A DNA stretch of 6,208 nt from the NCBI GenBank assembly GCA_030038645.1, contig JASHSR010000017.1, forward strand, positions 1 through 6,208, written 5' to 3'. The translations under genes and the position numbers were made by a program. The notes under the pieces are model-generated. The model did no database searches, was not told the DNA's origin, and saw nothing but the letters and a program-made list of their open reading frames with translations. Source of the DNA: Gammaproteobacteria bacterium. GTDB taxonomy: Bacteria; Pseudomonadota; Gammaproteobacteria; Steroidobacterales; Steroidobacteraceae. Shown here piece after piece: positions 1 to 5,617 of this stretch (positions are counted from its first letter, which is position 1; each line of letters opens with the position of its first letter).

Positions 1-391
1 CGCTGATCCCCTGCTGCTGCACCACCTCCGGCAGCAGCGGGACGGCCTGCTGCAACCGATTCTGCACCTGCACCTGCGCGATGTCCGGATTGGTGCCGGT
101 CTGGAACGTGAGCGTGATGGTCACGTTGCCGGCGTTGTCGCTCGTCGAGGACATGTAGACCAGGCCGTCGAGCGCGGTCATGTTCTGCTCGATGATCTGG
201 GTGACCGAATCCTCGACCGTTTGCGCGTCGGCGCCGGGATACGAGGCGGTGATCGATATCGCGGGCGGAGCGATGTCCGGGTACTGGGAGATCGGCAGGC
301 GCGTGATCGACACCGCGCCGAACAGCATGATGAGCAGCGCGATCGTCCAGGCGAAGATCGGCCGGTCGATGAAGAAGCGCGAGAGCGACAT
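1..391 (-). CDS. RND multidrug efflux pump permease, AcrB/MexB type (N-terminal 130 residues, partial)
   Basis: This is the inner-membrane proton-driven pump of a tripartite efflux complex, which exports drugs, solvents or other amphiphiles through an adaptor and an outer-membrane channel. Reading the minus strand from the ATG at 391 gives MSLSRFFIDRPIFAWTIALL and onward. This has the HAE1-family N-terminus (FFIDRPIFAW), the first membrane helix at about residues 10-28, and the start of the porter domain with LPISQYPDIAPPAI, SYPGADAQTVEDSVTQ, IEQNM, DGLVYMSS and DIAQVQVQNRLQ. All of these line up closely with E. coli AcrB. The family is about 1,040 residues long, so roughly 88% of the gene lies beyond the left edge. 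It starts 22 bp after the stop codon of the adaptor gene. No strong Shine-Dalgarno is visible there, which suggests an operon with translational coupling. The family assignment is firm; the substrate cannot be predicted. Confidence 0.95.
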   Translation of the reverse strand, partial: MSLSRFFIDRPIFAWTIALLIMLFGAVSITRLPISQYPDIAPPAISITASYPGADAQTVEDSVTQIIEQNMTALDGLVYMSSTSDNAGNVTITLTFQTGTNPDIAQVQVQNRLQQAVPLLPEVVQQQGIS

Positions 392-413
392 GGCTGCGGT
401 GGCGCGCGGCGTG

Positions 414-1685
414 CTACCGCGACGCGTCGGAAGGCGCCGCGGACGCGTGCGCCGGGGCGTCGGACTGTGCCGGAGCTTCGGACCGCGCCGGGGCTTCTGA
501 CTGCGGTGCGGCCTCGGGCTGCGCCGGGGCGCCGGCGGCCTGCACCGAAGCCTCGATCGCCCGCACCCCCATGCCAGGCTGTACCTTCTGCACGCCGGAG
601 ACGATCAGGCGGTCGCCGGCCGCAAGGCCGCTGTCGATGAGCCAGCGGTTGCCCACGGCACGATTGATGTCGACCTGGCGCTCCTCGACTTTGCCGGCGG
701 CGTCGACGACCAGCGCCGTCGCATTGCCGCGCGGGTCGTGCTGGATACCCTCCTGCGGGGCGAGCACGCCGCGGGGCAGCACACCCTCGTCGATGACCGC
801 GCGCACGTACATGCCCGGCAGCAGCAGGCCGTCGGGGTTGGGCACGAGCACGCGTAGCAGGAAGTTTCCGGTCGTCGGATCGACCGTGACATCCGTGAAT
901 TGCAGCGTGCCCCGGTGAGGATAGATGGCGCCGTTCTCCAGCACGATCGTGGCCGGGGTCCCGGCTCCCGTCGATTGGATGCGGCCCGAGTCGATCTCCT
1001 GTTTGAGCGCCAGCCAGTCGGCGCTCGACTGGTTCACGTCGACGTAGATGGGATCGAGCTGCTGGATGGTCGCGAGCGCGGTGGATTGGTCCGCCGTCAC
1101 GAGCGCCCCCGCCGTGACGGACGATCGGCCGATGCGACCCGTGATCGGCGCCGTGATCCGCGCATAGGCGAGATTGACCGCGGCGCTGTCGAGCGCCGCG
1201 CGCGCCGCGGCCACGTCGGCGACCGCCTGGCCCTCGGCGGAGACGGCGCTCTCGTTGTCCTGCGCGCTGATCGCATCGATCTTGATGAGCTCCGCCGCGC
1301 GCTGCGCGGCGAGATGCGCCGCGACCTCATTGGCCTTCGCCTTCTGAAGCGCCGCCTTGGCGTTGTCGTACTGCGCGCGGTAGAGCGAGTCGTCGATCTC
1401 GTAGAGCACCTGGCCCGCGTGCACGAGGCTGCCCTCCGTGAACAGCCGCCGCTCGACAATGCCCGAGACCTGCGGCCGCACGTCGGCCACGAGGTAGGCG
1501 GTCGTGCGCCCGGGCAGCTCGCGCGTCAGGGTGACACGCTGCGCTTTGAGGGTGACGACCGTGACCTCGGGCCGGAAGTCGCCGCTCGGCAGGGTCGCCG
1601 CGCGCTGGCCGCAGCCGCAGAGGACGGTGACGGCCGCGAGCGCCGCGGCGACGCAGAGGCCACGCGCGGACGGGCGGATGAGCAT
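414..1685 (-). CDS. RND efflux periplasmic adaptor lipoprotein, AcrA/MexA type
   Basis: Membrane-fusion protein that bridges the inner-membrane pump and the outer-membrane channel. The ATG at 1685 is chosen because GGAG lies 7 nt before it and it places a lipoprotein signal at the N-terminus: MLIRPSAR, a hydrophobic stretch at about 10-22, then lipobox L-C-G-C with Cys25 as the lipidated residue. A GTG at 1709 would add 8 residues but has no ribosome binding site. From the ATG the protein is 423 residues, slightly longer than AcrA (about 397). Domains in order: first lipoyl half at about 66-98 (VRPQVSGIVERRLFTEGSLV, GQVLYEID), an Ala-rich alpha-hairpin at about 99-172, second lipoyl half at about 175-198 (ARITAPITGRIGRSSVTAG), beta-barrel at about 205-300, membrane-proximal region at about 300-378 (GVQKVQPGM). 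The last 45 residues are an Ala/Pro/Ser/Gln-rich tail with short repeats that AcrA lacks. It is the first gene of the operon, followed by the pump after 22 bp. Confidence 0.93.
   Translation of the reverse strand: MLIRPSARGLCVAAALAAVTVLCGCGQRAATLPSGDFRPEVTVVTLKAQRVTLTRELPGRTTAYLVADVRPQVSGIVERRLFTEGSLVHAGQVLYEIDDSLYRAQYDNAKAALQKAKANEVAAHLAAQRAAELIKIDAISAQDNESAVSAEGQAVADVAAARAALDSAAVNLAYARITAPITGRIGRSSVTAGALVTADQSTALATIQQLDPIYVDVNQSSADWLALKQEIDSGRIQSTGAGTPATIVLENGAIYPHRGTLQFTDVTVDPTTGNFLLRVLVPNPDGLLLPGMYVRAVIDEGVLPRGVLAPQEGIQHDPRGNATALVVDAAGKVEERQVDINRAVGNRWLIDSGLAAGDRLIVSGVQKVQPGMGVRAIEASVQAAGAPAQPEAAPQSEAPARSEAPAQSDAPAHASAAPSDASR
450..503 (-). repeat. Three in-frame 18-bp tandem repeats in the adaptor C-terminal tail
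   Basis: Three adjacent 18-nt units at 450-467, 468-485 and 486-503 encode QSEAPA, RSEAPA and QSDAPA in the adaptor tail. The units differ at only a few positions, so they look like recent slippage duplications. Because the unit is a multiple of three, changes in copy number would keep the reading frame. The tail lies after the conserved membrane-proximal domain and is probably disordered. Confidence 0.75.
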
Positions 1686-1692
1686 GGCGACA

Positions 1693-1714
1693 CTCCGGTC
1701 CAGAGGCACCGGAG
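1693..1714 (-). promoter_or_regulatory. Hairpin enclosing the adaptor gene's Shine-Dalgarno
   Basis: CTCCGGT at 1693-1699 and ACCGGAG at 1708-1714 are perfect 7-bp inverted repeats with an 8-nt loop. In the minus-strand mRNA the second arm contains the GGAG that sits 7 nt before the adaptor ATG at 1685. The folded form would therefore hide the ribosome binding site. The complementarity is directly visible; a regulatory role is inference. Confidence 0.5.
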
Positions 1715-1757
1715 GCAGGCTCGGCGGCGCGAGCCGACGGACCGCGCCGCGCCTGCC
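1714..1757 (-). promoter_or_regulatory. Second GC-rich stem-loop in the efflux operon 5' leader
   Basis: GGCAGGC (1714-1720) pairs with GCCTGCC (1751-1757). Inside it CGGCGCG (1725-1731) pairs with CGCGCCG (1743-1749), separated by a small internal bulge, and the loop is 1732-1742. It abuts the hairpin that covers the ribosome binding site and shares base 1714 with it. No T-run follows in the direction of transcription, so it does not look like an intrinsic terminator. It could stabilise the leader or arise simply from high GC. Confidence 0.4.
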
Positions 1758-1766
1758 CCGGGAAAT

Positions 1767-1782
1767 GAATGAACGTTCATTC
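1767..1782. promoter_or_regulatory. Perfect 16-bp palindromic operator, TetR-family type
   Basis: GAATGAACGTTCATTC is a perfect inverted repeat and stands out as AT-rich against its GC-rich surroundings. TetR-family repressors of RND operons commonly bind palindromes of this kind placed over the promoter. Here it overlaps the last four bases of the proposed -10 box and covers the expected transcription start of the efflux operon, as expected for a repressor site. No regulator gene lies next to the adaptor within this window, so the repressor would have to be encoded elsewhere, possibly beyond the left edge. Confidence 0.75.
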
Positions 1783-1807
1783 TAGGAGGACCCGCGCCGG
1801 GGCGCAA
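1779..1807 (-). promoter_or_regulatory. Candidate sigma70 promoter of the RND efflux operon
   Basis: On the minus strand TTGCGC (1807-1802) is followed after 17 bp by TAGAAT (1784-1779). The -10 matches the consensus at 5 of 6 bases and the -35 at 3 of 6, with optimal spacing. Transcription would start near 1772, inside the palindrome, leaving a leader of about 87 nt before the adaptor ATG. The weak -35 and the overlapping operator fit a regulated promoter. The call rests on sequence only. Confidence 0.5.
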
Positions 1808-1909
1808 GGCGGAGCGACGTGGCGAGCCCGCACGGCGGAGCGAGGCCGCGAGCGCGCGCAGCCGAGCGCGGCGGCGAGCCCCGCACGGCACAGCGAGGTG
1901 GCCGAGCCT
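1804..1909. repeat. Four degenerate tandem copies of a 26-27 bp GC-rich unit
   Basis: Copies lie at 1804-1829, 1830-1855, 1856-1882 and 1883-1909. Copies 1, 2 and 4 share the core GCAMGGCRVAGCGASG. Copy 1 and copy 3 agree strongly in their second halves (GGCGAGCCC). A more decayed fifth copy may begin near 1910. The array fills much of the divergent intergenic region between the efflux promoter and the esterase gene. No coding potential is convincing here. Its function, if any, is unknown. Confidence 0.55.
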
Positions 1910-1973
1910 GAACGGCAGGCCGATGCCCATGCTAAGCTCGCCGGCCTGAGCATAACGAGTAGGGGGGCTCTCC

Positions 1974-3554
1974 ATGTCGGATCCGAACGTGGCGCGAGCG
2001 CATCCGCGCCCGTGGCTCGCGCTGCTCTCGCTCGCCGTGCTGGCGCCCCTCGGGGCCCACGCCTCCGAGCGCGACTGCCAGGCGCTCATCCACTATCGGC
2101 TAGCCGGCTTCAACATGCGGATCGAGCAGGCCGCGCTCGTTCCGAGCGGCGTGCCGAAGCCGATGCCGTTCGTGCCGCCCATCACGGTCCGCATCCCGGC
2201 CCACTGCCGCGTCGAAGGCGTCATCGACCCGCGCATCGGGCGCGACGGCAAGCCGTACGGAATCCGATTCGCCATCAACCTGCCCGAGCAGTGGAACGGC
2301 CGCTTCCTCTTCCAAGGCGGCGGCGGCCTCAACGGCTCGGTCGGCGAGCCCCTCGGATTTCAGGCGAGCGGAGACACTCCGGCGCTCGCGCGCGGATTCG
2401 CCGTCGTGAGCACGGACACCGGGCACGAGGGCCACGGGCCCTTCGACGCGAGCTTCCTCGCCGATCAGCAAGCGAGCCTCGATTTCTTCTACCAGGCGGT
2501 CGGCGCGGTCGCGCAGGTGGGCAAGCGGATCGTCGCGCACTACTACCGCCGAGGCGCCGCGCATTCCTACTTCGTGGGCTGCTCGACGGGCGGCCGCGAG
2601 GCGATGCTCATGTCGCAGCGCTATCCCACCTACTTCGACGGCATCGTCGCGGGCGCGCCCGCCATGCGCACGGGCTTCTCGAACCTCGGCGACAAGTGGG
2701 TTCTCACGGCGCTCGACCAGGTGGCGCCGCGCGACGCCGCAGGCCGCCCCATCGGCTCGAAGGCTTTCTCGCCCGCCGAGCGCAAGCTGATCGTCGACGC
2801 GATCCTCAAAGCCTGCGACGCGCAGGACGGCCTTCGCGACGGCCTCATCGAGAATCCTCTCGCCTGCGACTTCGACCCCACGAGCCTCGAGTGCACGGGG
2901 TCGAATCACCAGAGCTGCCTCTCCGCGCAGAAGGTGGCGGCGTTGAAGCGCGGCTTCGCCGGCCCGAAGGACTCGCTCGGCCGCCAAGTCTATCCCGGCT
3001 TCTTCTTCGACACGGGCATCGCCTCGGGCGGCCGTGGCATCGTCCCGGGACTGCTGCTCGGAGCCCCGGGGCCGCTCGGCGGCGCCCCGCCACTACAGAT
3101 GGATGTCGACGCCGCCGAGCAAGTGGCCGAGGACGATCCCTCTCGCGTGGGCGACACGGACCGCTGGACCAATCTCAGCACCTTCTCCGGCCACGGCGGC
3201 AAGCTGATCTTCTATCACGGCGTGAGCGACCCCTGGTTCTCCGCCCAGGACACGATCGACTATTACCGGCGGCTCGTCGCGGATAACGGCGGCGCGCGGG
3301 CGGTGATGCAGTGGAGCCGGCTCTTCCTCGTCCCCGGCATGAGCCACTGCGGCGGGGGCGATGCGACCCTCGACCGCTTCGACATGCTCGCGGCAATCGT
3401 CGCGTGGGTCGAGAAGGGCCATGCGCCGGACTCCGTCGTCGCGACCGGCCGCTCGTTCCCCGGACGGAGCCGCCCGCTCTGCCCGTACCCCGAGCACGCG
3501 CAGTACCGCGGCGGCAATCCCCAGAGCGCGAGCAGCTTCGAGTGCCGCGGGTAA
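1974..3554 (+). CDS. Tannase/feruloyl esterase-family alpha/beta hydrolase, secreted
   Basis: Members of this family (Pfam tannase) cleave ester bonds of phenolic acids, such as gallate, ferulate or related esters, outside the cytoplasm. The ATG at 1974 has AGGGGGG 6 nt upstream. The protein has 526 residues. A signal peptide covers residues 1-30 (hydrophobic LALLSLAVLAPLG, cleavage after AHA30). The catalytic residues are visible: nucleophile Ser204 in GCSTGG, Asp419 in YHGVSDPWF and His458 in GMSHCGGG. Cys203 and Cys459 flank Ser and His and form the family's CS-D-HC disulfide pattern. CDAQDGLRDGLI at 281-292 matches the calcium-binding loop of the lid domain. GNVE-type cues are absent, but NLPEQWNGRFLFQGGGGLNG (102-121) and STDTGHEG (146-153) are typical of the family. 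There are ten cysteines in all, fitting an exported disulfide-rich enzyme. It is divergent from the efflux operon and convergent with the ClC gene. The exact substrate cannot be read from the sequence; MHETase- or chlorogenate-like activities are alternatives. Confidence 0.92.
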   Translation: MSDPNVARAHPRPWLALLSLAVLAPLGAHASERDCQALIHYRLAGFNMRIEQAALVPSGVPKPMPFVPPITVRIPAHCRVEGVIDPRIGRDGKPYGIRFAINLPEQWNGRFLFQGGGGLNGSVGEPLGFQASGDTPALARGFAVVSTDTGHEGHGPFDASFLADQQASLDFFYQAVGAVAQVGKRIVAHYYRRGAAHSYFVGCSTGGREAMLMSQRYPTYFDGIVAGAPAMRTGFSNLGDKWVLTALDQVAPRDAAGRPIGSKAFSPAERKLIVDAILKACDAQDGLRDGLIENPLACDFDPTSLECTGSNHQSCLSAQKVAALKRGFAGPKDSLGRQVYPGFFFDTGIASGGRGIVPGLLLGAPGPLGGAPPLQMDVDAAEQVAEDDPSRVGDTDRWTNLSTFSGHGGKLIFYHGVSDPWFSAQDTIDYYRRLVADNGGARAVMQWSRLFLVPGMSHCGGGDATLDRFDMLAAIVAWVEKGHAPDSVVATGRSFPGRSRPLCPYPEHAQYRGGNPQSASSFECRG

Positions 3555-3574
3555 CGCGATCTGCGGCCTGAAGG

Positions 3575-5113
3575 CTAGAGTGTCCGCGCCACTCGGGCCT
3601 CGGGGGGAGGCACGTAGTCGAAGTACTTCTGCTCGGCGAGCACCTCATAGAGCGGCAGGGTGAAGAAGCCGGCGATGCGTGCCGAGACGAGCGCCGTCGC
3701 CATCATCGGAATCACCATGCCCGTGCCGTTGGTCATTTCCATGACGATCACGAAAGAGGTGATCGGCGACTGGGTGACCGCCGCGAGATAGCCTGTCATG
3801 CAGAGCGCGATCAGTGCCGCCATGGACTCCGAGGAGAAAAGCGCGTGCACCCATTGGGCGATCCCGGCTCCGATCGACAGCGAGGGGGAGAACAGTCCGC
3901 CCGGCAGGCCCACGAGGTAGGTGACGGTCAGCGACACCCACTTGGTGGCACCGAAGGCTTGGCTCAGAGGGGCCGTGCCGTGGAGCAACGCCCGCGCTTG
4001 ATCGTAGCCGCTGCCCCAGGTCTGGCCGCGGGTGGACACGCCGACGCCGGCGATGATGAAGCCGCACAACAGCGCAAACCAGAGTGGATGCTTCACTTTG
4101 AGCGTGCGCAGGGGCTTCGGCATCCACTTCGTCCAGCGCAGCAACGCCAAGTTGAATGCCGCCCCGAGCAGCCCGCAGAGGACGGCCGCGACGATCACTG
4201 GCAGGGCGAACGCCAAGTGCAGGCTCCCGGTCACGTCGAGCTGGCCGAAGTAGAGATAGTTGCCGGCGAGCGCAAGGGAGGTGAGCCCGGCGAACACCAC
4301 GGCGGTGATCATGGTGCCGTTGGTGCGGCTCTCGAAATCGCGCGCGATCTCCTCGATCGCGAAGATGACGCCGGCGAGAGGCGTGTTGAAGGCCCCCGAG
4401 AGGCCGGCGGCCGCGCCGGCGAGCAGCAGCTGCCGCTCGAGCCGCAGATTCCTGCGGGGGTACAGGCGCTGCGTCTCGGCCATGATCGCGGCGCCGATGT
4501 GCACCGTGGGCCCCTCACGCCCGAGGGTGAGACCCCCGAGCAGGCCGATCAGAGACAAGCCGATCTTGCCTACGATCACGCGCAGGCCGAACAGGCGCTG
4601 CATCAGCGTGTCGTCGTCGCGGCGCGGAGCGTGCATCGCGGCAATGACCTGCGGGATGCCGCTCCCCTCGCTCCCGTAGAACCACCGCCGCGTGAGATAG
4701 ACGGCGATCACGGTGAGGCCTGGCGTGAGGACGAACGCGAGCCACCAGTGCGGCGTGACCCACCCGATGAAGACGTCGTAGACGTCCGTGCTCCAATCGG
4801 CGTAGAGAACGGAGACGAGCCCGACGAGCAGGGCCGCGGTCCAAGGCAGCCCCACCTGCAGAAACAGCCGCCGGGTCCGGCTCGAGAGCAGACGCAGGAT
4901 GCGATCCTGAATCGGCGTCGAGCCGGCCTGATGCGAGGGCTTCCCGGCGCCGTCGACCACGCCCTCGAGACGCTCGGGAGGGATGGAACGGGGCGGATCG
5001 CCCGGTGCGGCCGCTTTGAGAGGCGGGGCCGATTCAGACGGCAGAGGATCGGAATTGGGGATCTCAGGCACTTGCGCTGCGGCCGCCACGGACAAACCCC
5101 CGCCTTTGCGCAC
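3575..5113 (-). CDS. ClC-family chloride channel/antiporter
   Basis: Polytopic inner-membrane protein that moves chloride, probably in exchange for protons. Numbered from the GTG at 5113 it has 512 residues. The ClC signatures appear in order: GSGIPQ at 150-155 (central Ser151 for chloride binding; E. coli ClcA has GSGIPE), GREGP at 198-202 with the gating Glu200, EE at 254-255 corresponding to the internal proton glutamate region, GGLFSP at 405-410, and Tyr489 in PLYE as the likely inner-gate tyrosine. Both glutamates argue for a Cl-/H+ antiporter rather than a passive channel. There is no C-terminal CBS domain. The first 80 residues are a hydrophilic Pro/Ala-rich extension. The start is uncertain: an in-frame TGA lies at 5129-5131, the first ATG comes only at residue 160, and the GTG at 5113 lacks a ribosome binding site. 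A GTG at 5089 with a G-rich tract 7 nt upstream is a good alternative. The gene ends 20 bp from the convergent esterase gene with no obvious terminator between. Confidence 0.92.
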   Translation of the reverse strand: MRKGGGLSVAAAAQVPEIPNSDPLPSESAPPLKAAAPGDPPRSIPPERLEGVVDGAGKPSHQAGSTPIQDRILRLLSSRTRRLFLQVGLPWTAALLVGLVSVLYADWSTDVYDVFIGWVTPHWWLAFVLTPGLTVIAVYLTRRWFYGSEGSGIPQVIAAMHAPRRDDDTLMQRLFGLRVIVGKIGLSLIGLLGGLTLGREGPTVHIGAAIMAETQRLYPRRNLRLERQLLLAGAAAGLSGAFNTPLAGVIFAIEEIARDFESRTNGTMITAVVFAGLTSLALAGNYLYFGQLDVTGSLHLAFALPVIVAAVLCGLLGAAFNLALLRWTKWMPKPLRTLKVKHPLWFALLCGFIIAGVGVSTRGQTWGSGYDQARALLHGTAPLSQAFGATKWVSLTVTYLVGLPGGLFSPSLSIGAGIAQWVHALFSSESMAALIALCMTGYLAAVTQSPITSFVIVMEMTNGTGMVIPMMATALVSARIAGFFTLPLYEVLAEQKYFDYVPPPEARVARTL

Positions 5114-5216
5114 GCAACGGAGGTACGCTCACGCAGGAATCCGCACGGGGCATTCGAATGATACTGGCGACGGAATGGTAGCATCGACCCGCTTCGAATC
5201 CGAGCGACCGCTGCGA
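5114..5216. other. Unassigned stretch upstream of the ClC gene
   Basis: This is the part of the 5114-5617 interval not covered by the two gene fragments or by the antitoxin promoter and leader. It holds no recognisable gene. A 10-bp palindrome, CATTCGAATG, lies at 5151-5160, and a possible minus-strand -10 (TATCAT, 5163-5158) overlaps it, but no convincing -35 goes with it. The ClC promoter should be in this stretch but cannot be fixed by eye. Confidence 0.4.
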
Positions 5217-5417
5217 CTACCCCGCGATAGCCGCGTGCCCTGTCGGTCGCCCCGCTACAGCGTGTTGACGAGAATGCGTATTCGTGGCGAGGCGCGGCTG
5301 CGGCACCAGCGCCGCGAGCCGCGCCAGCGGCTCCAGCACGATGCGCGTGGTGCCATCGCGGTACGGGGTCTTCAGCGTGTAGCGCACGGTGCGGCCGCCC
5401 GCTTCGGGTGTGATGAG
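5217..5417 (-). pseudogene. IS91-family transposase fragment
   Basis: The minus-strand frame ending at the TAG at 5217-5219 reads VRYTLKTPYRDGTTRIVLEPLARLAALVPQPR at about 5387-5292. This is the conserved segment near the C-terminus of IS91-type (Y2, rolling-circle) transposases, where the usual form is close to LKTPYRDGTTHVVFEPLDFIARLAALVP.PR. Three residues between EPL and ARL appear to be deleted, and the RYHGV-type segment expected just downstream is missing. The catalytic tyrosines and the rest of the roughly 400-residue protein are absent. It is a dead remnant, joined to the GFA-domain fragment on its upstream side. No terminal sequences of the element could be recognised. Confidence 0.7.
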
Positions 5418-5535
5418 GCATCGGGGAGCCGCAACGCGAGCAGAACGTCGTCGCGAAACTGCGCGCCGTAAAAAGGTCGTACCGGACGGTCAGATCCTGA
5501 CCCGAGCGCCAGGCAAAGCGCTCCGGCGAGACGCT
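5401..5535 (-). pseudogene. GFA-domain (glutathione-dependent formaldehyde-activating-like) protein fragment
   Basis: The minus-strand frame from about 5535 reads SVSPERFAWRSGQDLTVRYD and then FATTFCSRCGSPMPHHTRSG. This matches the second half of GFA-family proteins: the FxWxSGxxL strand, then the F-C-S-x-C-G-S-P zinc-binding motif. The N-terminal CxCxxC zinc cluster is missing, as is everything after the CGSP motif (typically PAGSLD-like). Homology stops at about 5401, where the transposase homology takes over in another frame. The fragment has lost at least half of a family of roughly 120-150 residues and is not expected to work. The upstream edge is approximate. Confidence 0.65.
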
Positions 5536-5552
5536 CTGTGCGGAGGCCTGAT

Positions 5553-5582
5553 GTGACTCTCGCTTTCTCCTGCTAATATATT
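5553..5582 (+). promoter_or_regulatory. Candidate promoter of the antitoxin-like gene
   Basis: GTGACT (5553-5558, 4 of 6 to TTGACA) is followed after 18 bp by TATATT (5577-5582, 5 of 6 to TATAAT). This is one of the few AT-rich spots in the region and lies just upstream of the start codon at 5618, giving a leader of about 30 nt. It lies just beyond the upstream limit of the GFA fragment, so the gene probably arrived or survived with its own promoter. Confidence 0.5.
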
Positions 5583-5617
5583 CCCGAGAACTCCCGGCCT
5601 CGTGAGGAAGGAAGTCC

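Noticed and set aside
1769..3286. 505-codon plus-strand open frame overlapping the esterase gene
   Set aside because: Its product is an Arg/Ala/Gly-rich string with no family features. It is an out-of-frame shadow of the well-supported esterase gene, as expected at this GC content.
3555..3574. Possible bidirectional terminator between the convergent esterase and ClC genes
   Set aside because: Only a 4-bp GCCT/AGGC stem is present, with no T-run on either strand.
3845..5161. 438-codon plus-strand open frame antisense to the ClC gene
   Set aside because: The composition (Arg, Glu, Gly, Pro, His rich, no motifs) is typical of the antisense of a membrane protein gene in GC-rich DNA. The ClC signatures on the other strand explain the region.
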